A stretch of 10,850 nt of DNA. Source: an uncultured Kineosporia sp. (GTDB lineage: Bacteria; Actinomycetota; Actinomycetes; Actinomycetales; Kineosporiaceae). Below the pieces are notes generated by a model. That model did no database searches and was not told the origin of the DNA. It worked only from the letters and a program-made list of their open reading frames with translations. The position numbers were made by a program, and so were the translations under genes. Shown one piece after another: positions 6,644 through 10,850 of this stretch; positions within the stretch are counted from its first letter, which is position 1; each line of letters starts with the position of its first letter. The stretch covers positions 6,130 through 16,979 of the forward strand of contig CALMAR010000051.1 in NCBI GenBank assembly GCA_937859855.1, given 5' to 3'.

Positions 6644-6812
6644 ATCCCGTTCGACGAACTCCCCGGCTTCGAGCACCGCATCGTGCCGACGCTGGCCCGT
6701 GAGCACCGCGTCGTGGCAATCGACCTGCCCGGGCAAGGACACCCGGACCGTCCAGCCACCGGCTACGACACCGGCCCATGTCCACTACGTCCGGGAGGTG
6801 CACGACCTGTGA
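6638..6812 (+). pseudogene. Alpha/beta-hydrolase fragment, frameshifted
   Basis: One frame reads PGFEHRIVPTLAREHRVVAI then DLPGQGHPDRPATGYDTG, the region of epoxide-hydrolase/haloalkane-dehalogenase-like alpha/beta hydrolases just before the catalytic elbow (pattern: VVA.DLPG.G.SD.P..GYD). The next part, HVHYVREVHDL followed by TGA, continues the family pattern but in the next frame, so there is a one-base insertion (or two-base loss) near 6775. The N-terminus with the oxyanion HG motif and everything from the nucleophile onward are missing. It is a remnant of about 57 codons with no function expected. Confidence 0.55.
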
Positions 6813-6821
6813 CCGGGACCG

Positions 6822-7037
6822 ATGAAACCCACTCCGCGGCAACCGATCAGTGGCGCGCGCCTCGAAGTGCTACCGCCCAAGGCCCGCACCATCCGGGTGG
6901 AGCGGGCACGGAGGCCGTTCGCTGCCGACGTGGTCGAAGACGTCGCCATCTCCCACGGGGTCTGCATCCGCCCGGTCGCGCTGCGGGTCACCGACACCCT
7001 CACCGGGAATATCATGATCAAGGCAGTCCAGCGTTGA
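6822..7037 (+). pseudogene. RepSA-like replication initiator, N-terminal remnant
   Basis: A 71-codon frame from ATG. RTIRVERARRPFAADVVEDV followed by AISHGVCIRPVALRVTDTLTG resembles the N-terminal region of the replication initiators of actinomycete integrative elements and plasmids (pSAM2 RepSA-type), in which HGVCxRPVxxRxTD leads to a Cys-rich PCG..CPPC segment. Here the protein ends in an unrelated NIMIKAVQR and a stop just before that segment, only 38 bases before the left tRNA-derived repeat. This is best read as a truncated rep gene. I identified the family by memory of its pattern, not by search. Confidence 0.55.
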
Positions 7038-7074
7038 TCTTCATCTTAGAAGCGGCGGACCACTGAGCTGGGTC

Positions 7075-7111
7075 TTGTGCGCCCGGAGGGATTCGAACCC
7101 CCAACCTTTTG
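7075..7111 (+). repeat. Left att-like direct repeat (tRNA-Arg 3' end copy)
   Basis: These 37 bases are identical to 8261-8297, which are the T-arm, acceptor 3' strand and flank of the intact tRNA-Arg gene. Similarity fades after two mismatches, and no anticodon or D arm follows, so this is not a tRNA gene. Direct orientation and tRNA 3'-end identity are what a tyrosine integrase leaves at the far end of an inserted element. Confidence 0.85.
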
Positions 7112-7200
7112 GACCGCGCCGCTGGTCCCGGACATTGCCGGTCGGCGCCCAACGCGCTGGTCAGAGACGGTTCAGTCCTCTCAGCGTCGCTGGTGGGTGG

Positions 7201-7246
7201 TGATCGTTCCGCGCTGTTTCAGGTAGGTAAGGTGTGTAAACGATCA
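7201..7246. repeat. Spaced inverted repeat downstream of the ABM-like gene
   Basis: TGATCGTT (7201-7208) is the exact reverse complement of AACGATCA (7239-7246), 30 bases apart. The loop is too long for an intrinsic terminator. It may be a protein-binding pair or chance. The stretch 7112-7279 holds nothing else that I can name. Confidence 0.25.
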
Positions 7247-7279
7247 TTGGAAATGAGGCTTGGGCGATCTCGGCGCGGG

Positions 7280-7567
7280 CTACGTTTCGGCGGTGATCTC
7301 CAGGATCGCCAGATCGACCATGGCCACACCGCTCTGACCCTGGGCTTCGCTGTTGCCTCGCACGCTGGAAGCGAAGGAGTCTGCCGCCTGTCGCGTGTCG
7401 AAGACTATGAACGTGTACGAACGATCAGTACCGGAGTCTTCGCTCCAGTAACCCTTGACGATGCCTGGAGCCTGTCGGACTCCCGGGACGATGTGATCTT
7501 GCAGGATGCTCAACTGTCGTTCTCGAAGTCCGTGATCCATCTGCCAGGTGCCCATGACCGCGTACAT
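7280..7567 (-). CDS. Small dimeric alpha/beta-barrel protein (ABM monooxygenase-like)
   Basis: A 95-residue protein with the beta-alpha-beta-beta-alpha-beta pattern of ferredoxin-like dimeric barrels. The order is: strand MYAVMGTWQM (1-10); helix RERQLSILQDHIVPGVRQAPG (16-35); strand IVKGYWSED; strand SYTFIVFDT (50-58); helix RQAADSFASSV (59-69); and C-terminal strand VAMVDLAILEITAE. This fits the antibiotic-biosynthesis-monooxygenase/YdhR-like group, whose members include cofactor-free oxygenases, heme-degrading enzymes and many proteins of unknown role. No catalytic residue can be assigned. A strong GGGAGGAG Shine-Dalgarno sits seven bases before the ATG. It is the only intact gene inside the repeat-bounded element, in opposite orientation to int. 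Confidence 0.68.
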   Translation of the reverse strand: MYAVMGTWQMDHGLRERQLSILQDHIVPGVRQAPGIVKGYWSEDSGTDRSYTFIVFDTRQAADSFASSVRGNSEAQGQSGVAMVDLAILEITAET

Positions 7568-8040
7568 CGGATCTCTCCTCCCGCGACGTCAACCGTCCAG
7601 CGTGATCGTCCCGATCCTGGCGCCGTCACACAAGTCTGGTCTTACCCCCTGCCCCCTGCCGGCGGGAGCGAGATACCGCGCCCGGAAGCTCGTGCACCCA
7701 CTCCACGTGCAGCCGGCCGGGGGTGGCGGCCGTGTCGAAGGTGCCGCACGCCCGCCGGCCCCAGGCCGGCATGCGCGGGCCGCGGAGCGGACCGCCTTGA
7801 CCATCAAGAGATCTATTCGGCAGCAGAGCGGACTGCGGGGGCGGATAGCGCCTCGGAGTGCGCAAGAACGTGCAGATTCCATAGCCACCGGCTCTGGAAT
7901 CTGGGACCGAGGCGCACCAGCGGATCAACTCCGACGTCTGCGCGCTGGGAATGTGCGCTGTCTCGGCAAGCCGTCGCGTCGTGGCGAAGTCTGCTCCCCG
8001 GTCGAGGCCTCTCGGGCGTAGTCGGTGACCAGGCGCATGA
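7568..8040. other. Stretch without a recognisable gene, probably decayed element DNA
   Basis: Several frames are open on both strands, as expected in GC-rich DNA, but none shows a family pattern, a ribosome binding site or sensible codon use. The stretch should contain the missing front of the integrase gene and its xis, yet no helix-turn-helix or integrase core motif (the HxxR box) could be found in any frame. It is likely rearranged or replaced sequence. Confidence 0.5.
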
Positions 8041-8202
8041 GGTCTGTCGTTGCACGAGGGCGGCCTGACGGTTCGGGAGATCGCAGACCAACTCGGGCAC
8101 GCCAACGTGAGCATGACCCAGGACGTCTACTTCGGCCGGCGGCAGGCTACGAAGCGGGCCGCGGAAGCCCTGGATCGCATCGGATCGAACGACCAAAAGT
8201 GA
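8041..8202 (+). pseudogene. Tyrosine-type phage/ICE integrase, C-terminal remnant
   Basis: An open frame of 53 codons with no start, preceded by in-frame stops at 8038 and 8026. It reads LHEGGLTVREIADQLGHANV followed by SMTQDVYFGRRQATKRAAEA. This is the end of the catalytic domain of actinobacterial tyrosine recombinases: the conserved LGH histidine box and the tyrosine nucleophile in DVYFGR are both present. The arm-binding and core-binding domains and the catalytic HxxR are missing, so it cannot be active. It ends 58 bases before the att repeat, and the tRNA lies immediately beyond, the normal place for int in tRNA-targeted elements. Confidence 0.88.
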
Positions 8203-8250
8203 GGGTAAAGTGTGGCGTCGATCTTGATAATCACAGGTCCGATGCGGTTG

Positions 8251-8260
8251 ACCCGCGGGT
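8251..8260. repeat. Palindrome abutting the right att repeat
   Basis: ACCCGCGGGT is a perfect 10-bp palindrome directly adjacent to the att core at 8261. No counterpart is found beside the left repeat. It could be an arm-type or accessory site of the lost recombination system, or chance. Confidence 0.25.
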
Positions 8261-8297
8261 TTGTGCGCCCGGAGGGATTCGAACCCCCAACCTTTTG
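8261..8297 (+). repeat. Right att-like direct repeat, overlapping tRNA-Arg
   Basis: These 37 bases are identical to 7075-7111. The repeat covers the 3' flank, acceptor 3' strand, T-arm and variable loop of tRNA-Arg up to the anticodon stem. An integration with this core leaves the tRNA gene whole, as seen here. Confidence 0.85.
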
Positions 8298-8336
8298 ATC
8301 CGTAGTCAAATGCTCTATCCGTTGAGCTACGGGCGC
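8264..8336 (-). tRNA. tRNA-Arg(ACG)
   Basis: A 73-base cloverleaf on the minus strand. The acceptor GCGCCCG pairs with CGGGCGC. The D-stem is GCTC/GAGC. The anticodon stem TTTGA/TCAAA encloses the loop CTACGGA with anticodon ACG. The T-arm is GGGGG-TTCGAAT-CCCTC with one G-T pair. The discriminator is A and CCA is not encoded. Its 3' end has served as an integration site. Its promoter must lie to the right of 8336. Confidence 0.97.
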
Positions 8337-8499
8337 TCGGGTGATGCCGGCCGAACCAGGTTACGGCCCCGAACGGCGCCGCCACTGTACCCGTTCGACG
8401 GTCCCTGATCGAACTGGCCCTGCGCGACGTCCGGCCGCCGACCCGCGCTCGCCCGCATGGGTGCCGGTGACACCGTGTGAGGGCGAGCGCCGGCCACGG

Positions 8500-8522
8500 C
8501 GGGTGAGGTCACGCCTCACCCG
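8500..8522. repeat. Perfect 9-bp hairpin in the pckG upstream region
   Basis: CGGGTGAGG (8500-8508) pairs perfectly with CCTCACCCG (8514-8522) over a five-base loop. It lies between tRNA-Arg and pckG, which are transcribed divergently, so it is not at a gene end. A regulatory or leader hairpin, or the terminator of an unseen transcript, is possible. No T-run follows. Apart from this and the sites at 8631-8687, the gap 8337-8839 holds nothing that I can support. Confidence 0.4.
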
Positions 8523-8630
8523 ACGTCCGCACAGCGCCGCACCGAGCGCCGTTCGCGACAACGATGTCAGACAGAAGAAGCCGACCCGATCGCATACGTG
8601 CAGCCCAACCCCGGTCGCTGGCTCGGTTGG

Positions 8631-8646
8631 TGTGAACAGGGTCACG
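8631..8646. promoter_or_regulatory. CRP/GlxR-like binding site upstream of pckG
   Basis: TGTGA-ACAGGG-TCACG matches the TGTGA-N6-TCACA consensus of CRP-family cAMP receptors (Crp, GlxR) at nine of ten defined positions. Gluconeogenic genes are known targets of such regulators in actinobacteria. It lies about 190 bases before the pckG start, just upstream of the twin palindromes. Confidence 0.5.
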
Positions 8647-8652
8647 TCTTTG

Positions 8653-8687
8653 CCTGTCCGGACAGGTGGTCAATCGCTGTCCGGACA
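8653..8687. promoter_or_regulatory. Twin palindromic operator upstream of pckG
   Basis: CCTGTCCGGACAGG (8653-8666) is a perfect 14-base palindrome, and TGTCCGGACA (8678-8687) is a perfect 10-base palindrome with the same core. Their centres are 23 bp apart, near two helical turns, which suits two dimers on one face of DNA. A weak promoter can be drawn across them (TGGTCA 8667-8672, 17 bases, TACCGT 8690-8695). The binding protein is unknown to me. Confidence 0.55.
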
Positions 8688-8839
8688 TTTACCGTGGTGA
8701 GATCCGTGGACGACGGCGTTCACCGGTGACTGACAGTGAACGCGGCGCCCGCCCGGCCCCCACCGCGCTCGGGCCGGCGGCAGCGATCACATCGCAACGG
8801 GGCCAGAGGATCAGCAGCAGCACGAGGAGGGCAGTCTCC

Positions 8840-10657
8840 GTGACGGCCATTGACGAGAGCAGCACCACCGCACCGACCCGCCACGCGCGTCTCGCGGCAT
8901 GGGTGGCCGAGGTCGCCGAACTGACCACCCCCGAGCGGGTCCACTGGGTGACCGGCTCGGCGGAGGAGAACGCCGAGCTGATCGCCGGGCTGATCGCCGC
9001 CGGCACCTTCACCGAGCTGGACCGCAAGCCCGACTCCTACTACTGCGCGTCCGACCCCGGCGACGTCGCCCGGGTCGAGGACCGCACCTTCATCTGCTCC
9101 CTGGACGAGGCCGACGCCGGTCCGACCAACAACTGGATGGACCCGGGCGAGATGCGCGCCCTGATGACGGATCTGTACCGCGGCTCGATGAAGGGCCGCA
9201 CCATGTACGTGATCCCGTTCGTGATGGGTCGGCTGGACGCCCCGCAGCCGATGTTCGGCGTCGAGATCACCGATGCCCCCTACGTGGTGGCCAGCATGAG
9301 CGTGATGGCCCGGATCGGCAGCGACGTGCTCGCGGCGATGGGCACCGACGCCGACTACGTGCCCTGCCTGCACTCGCTGGGCGCCCCGCTCGAGCCGGGC
9401 CAGGCCGACGTCCCGTGGCCGTGCAACGAGACCAAGTACATCACCCAGTTCCCCGAGGCTCGCGAGATCTGGTCCTACGGCTCGGGTTACGGCGGCAACG
9501 CGCTGCTCGGCAAGAAGTGCTACAGCCTGCGCATCGCCAGCGTGATGGCCCGCGACGAGGGCTGGCTGGCCGAGCACATGCTGATCCTCAAGCTGACCAG
9601 CCCGGACCGGCGGGTGTACTACATCGCCGCGGCCTTCCCGAGCGCCTGCGGCAAGACCAACCTCGCGATGCTGGAGCCGACCATCCCCGGCTGGAAGGTG
9701 GAGACCCTCGGCGACGACATCGCCTGGATGCGCTTCGGCCACGACGGCCGGCTGTACGCGGTCAACCCCGAGAACGGCCTGTTCGGCGTCGCCCCCGGCA
9801 CCGGCTGGCACACCAACCCGAACGCGATGCGCGCCATCGACAAGGGCCACTCGGTCTTCACCAACGTCGCCCTGACCGACGACGGTGACGTCTGGTGGGA
9901 GGGCATGACCGAGGAGCCGCCGGCGCACCTGACCGACTGGAAGGGCCGCGATTGGACGCCGGAGGCCGACGAGCCCGCAGCGCACCCGAACAGCCGGTTC
10001 TGCACGCCGATCCGCAACTGCCCGATCCTGGCCGAGGAGTTCGACGACCCTGAGGGCGTGCCGATCAGCGCGATCTTCTTCGGCGGTCGGCGCAAGACCA
10101 CCATCCCGCTGGTCACCGAGTCGCGTGACTGGACGCACGGCACGTTCATGGGTGCGACGCTGTCCTCGGAGACCACCGCCGCCTCGACCGGTGAGGTCGG
10201 CGTCGTCCGGCGCGACCCGATGGCGATGCTTCCGTTCATCGGTTACCACGCCGGGGACTACTTCCAGCACTGGATCGACGTCGGCAAGGGTGCGGACGCC
10301 GACAAGCTGCCGAAGATCTTCTACGTGAACTGGTTCCGGCGCGACGAGGACGGCGGCTTCCTGTGGCCGGGCTTCGGTGAGAACGGCCGGGTGCTGAAGT
10401 GGGCGATCGAACGGATCGAGGGCAAGGCCGCGGCGCTCGAGACGCCGATCGGGCACGTCCCGGCGCCGGGCTCGCTGGACGTCGAGGGCCTGAACATCTC
10501 ACCCGAGCAGCTGGCCCGGGCGCTGGCGGTGGACGCCGAGGAGTGGAAGGAGGAGGTCCCGCTGATCCAGGAGTGGTTCGACACGATCGGCGACAAGACC
10601 CCGACCACGCTGCTGACCGAGCTGGACGGCCTGCGGGCCCGCCTCGGTCTCGACTGA
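8840..10657 (+). CDS. pckG: Phosphoenolpyruvate carboxykinase (GTP)
   Basis: A 605-residue protein of full family length that converts oxaloacetate plus GTP to phosphoenolpyruvate, CO2 and GDP in the cytosol, the committed step of gluconeogenesis from TCA-cycle intermediates. All main motifs are intact. GPTNNW lies near residue 94. The kinase-1 loop is FPSACGKTN, with the hyper-reactive Cys270 of GTP-type enzymes. The kinase-2 metal site is GDDIAW (D292, D293). [14 protein letters not shown] follows, then NSRFC (384-388), which contributes to nucleotide and substrate binding, and [11 protein letters not shown] chose the GTG at 8840 because AGGAGG lies nine bases upstream and [13 protein letters not shown] fits the family N-terminus; the frame is open further upstream but unlike the family. 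A Mn2+/Mg2+ dependence is family knowledge. No clear terminator follows. The upstream region carries a CRP-like site and twin palindromes, indicating carbon-source control. Confidence 0.97.
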   Translation: MTAIDESSTTAPTRHARLAAWVAEVAELTTPERVHWVTGSAEENAELIAGLIAAGTFTELDRKPDSYYCASDPGDVARVEDRTFICSLDEADAGPTNNWMDPGEMRALMTDLYRGSMKGRTMYVIPFVMGRLDAPQPMFGVEITDAPYVVASMSVMARIGSDVLAAMGTDADYVPCLHSLGAPLEPGQADVPWPCNETKYITQFPEAREIWSYGSGYGGNALLGKKCYSLRIASVMARDEGWLAEHMLILKLTSPDRRVYYIAAAFPSACGKTNLAMLEPTIPGWKVETLGDDIAWMRFGHDGRLYAVNPENGLFGVAPGTGWHTNPNAMRAIDKGHSVFTNVALTDDGDVWWEGMTEEPPAHLTDWKGRDWTPEADEPAAHPNSRFCTPIRNCPILAEEFDDPEGVPISAIFFGGRRKTTIPLVTESRDWTHGTFMGATLSSETTAASTGEVGVVRRDPMAMLPFIGYHAGDYFQHWIDVGKGADADKLPKIFYVNWFRRDEDGGFLWPGFGENGRVLKWAIERIEGKAAALETPIGHVPAPGSLDVEGLNISPEQLARALAVDAEEWKEEVPLIQEWFDTIGDKTPTTLLTELDGLRARLGLD

Positions 10658-10765
10658 CCCCGCCCGGCGCAGGAGCGTGAAAGCGCCTGGTCGCAGCCGC
10701 GACGAAGCACGGCACGAGCCGGGCGCCCGATGGACGACGATCCGGGCCGAGTGGCGGCCGAGGGG

Positions 10766-10850
10766 CGGAGGTGGCGGGATTTGAACCCGCGATGGGGTTG
10801 TAGCCCCAAACCCGCTTAGCAGGCGGGCGCCATAGACCGGACTAGGCGAC
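10766..10850 (-). tRNA. tRNA-Ser(GCT), 5' end beyond the window
   Basis: On the minus strand the anticodon stem CCCGC/GCGGG encloses the loop CTGCTAA with anticodon GCT. The long variable arm (TTGGGGCTACAACCCCAT) is typical of serine tRNA. The T-arm GCGGG-TTCAAAT-CCCGC and the acceptor 3' strand CACCTCC with discriminator G follow. CCA is not encoded. The first seven or so bases (expected GGAGGTG) lie past 10850. It is convergent with pckG. Confidence 0.95.

Larger units (their letters stand above)
7075..8297. mobile_element. Decayed integrative element in tRNA-Arg(ACG)
   Basis: The segment is bounded by the 37-bp direct repeats and carries a tyrosine integrase C-terminus next to the tRNA, the usual place for int in tRNA-integrated elements. 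Only about 1.2 kb remains, with a single intact gene (the ABM-like protein) and no recognisable xis or transfer gene. The rep fragment just outside the left repeat suggests that a second related element once lay there in tandem. Confidence 0.7.

Noticed and set aside
6512..6742. Long N-terminal extension of Lsr2
   Set aside because: No family similarity exists upstream of 6511, and AAGGAG sits five bases before the GTG at 6511.
7075..7111. A second tRNA gene at the left repeat
   Set aside because: Only the T-arm and acceptor 3' strand are present. No anticodon arm, D-arm or acceptor 5' strand follows.
8666..8839. N-terminal extension of PEP carboxykinase from an upstream GTG
   Set aside because: The extension is unlike the family, covers the twin palindromes and the promoter, and a good AGGAGG precedes the GTG at 8840.
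8720..10456. Long antisense open frame (578 codons) opposite pckG
   Set aside because: It is a product of GC-rich codon structure. The protein is Arg/Val/Gly-rich with no motifs, and the sense strand is a complete PEP carboxykinase.
10658..10765. Intrinsic terminator after pckG
   Set aside because: CAGGAGCG...GCGCCTG gives only an imperfect stem with a mismatch and no T-run.
1..10850. CRISPR array, IS transposase, restriction or toxin-antitoxin genes
   Set aside because: I found no regularly spaced repeats, transposase motifs or recognisable defence genes on either strand.

Overview
The window reads as high-GC actinobacterial chromosome. The evidence is strong G/C bias at third codon positions, GTG/TTG starts, an Lsr2-type nucleoid protein, a GTP-dependent PEP carboxykinase, a repSA-type replication-initiator fragment, and leaderless-looking promoters with a TANNNT box six bases before the ATG. 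I cannot name the genus.

Left part (1-5406): an aromatic-acid-type MFS transporter cut by the window edge (-); a DUF2255 protein (+); a truncated globin (-); a secreted seven-bladed FG-GAP beta-propeller protein broken by one apparent frameshift (+); then a divergent pair made of a zinc-independent MDR oxidoreductase (-) and a MarR regulator (+). These two share a 34-bp interval holding a 13-bp-arm palindrome and two opposed promoters. This is a self-contained repressor/target unit.

Middle part (5407-8336): a scarred accessory region ending in the 3' end of tRNA-Arg(ACG). It holds a small HAD-like protein, an Lsr2 paralogue, a broken alpha/beta-hydrolase fragment, the N-terminal piece of a repSA-like replication initiator, a small dimeric alpha/beta-barrel (ABM-like) gene and the C-terminal piece of a tyrosine integrase. 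A perfect 37-bp direct repeat (7075-7111 and 8261-8297), the second copy being the 3' part of the tRNA, marks an integration at this tRNA. Rep and int fragments plus a tRNA att site are the hallmarks of an actinomycete integrative and conjugative element (AICE). The rep fragment lies outside the repeat-bounded segment, so two successive, now decayed, integrations are a reasonable reading.

Right part (8337-10850): core chromosome. The pckG control region has a CRP/GlxR-like site and two TGTCCGGACA palindromes with centres 23 bp apart. It is followed by intact GTP-PEP carboxykinase, the first step of gluconeogenesis, and by a tRNA-Ser(GCT) running off the right edge.

No wholly new system is evident. 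The items most worth checking are the tRNA-Arg integration scar with its rep/int/lsr2 content, the twin-palindrome pckG control region, and the compact MarR switch.
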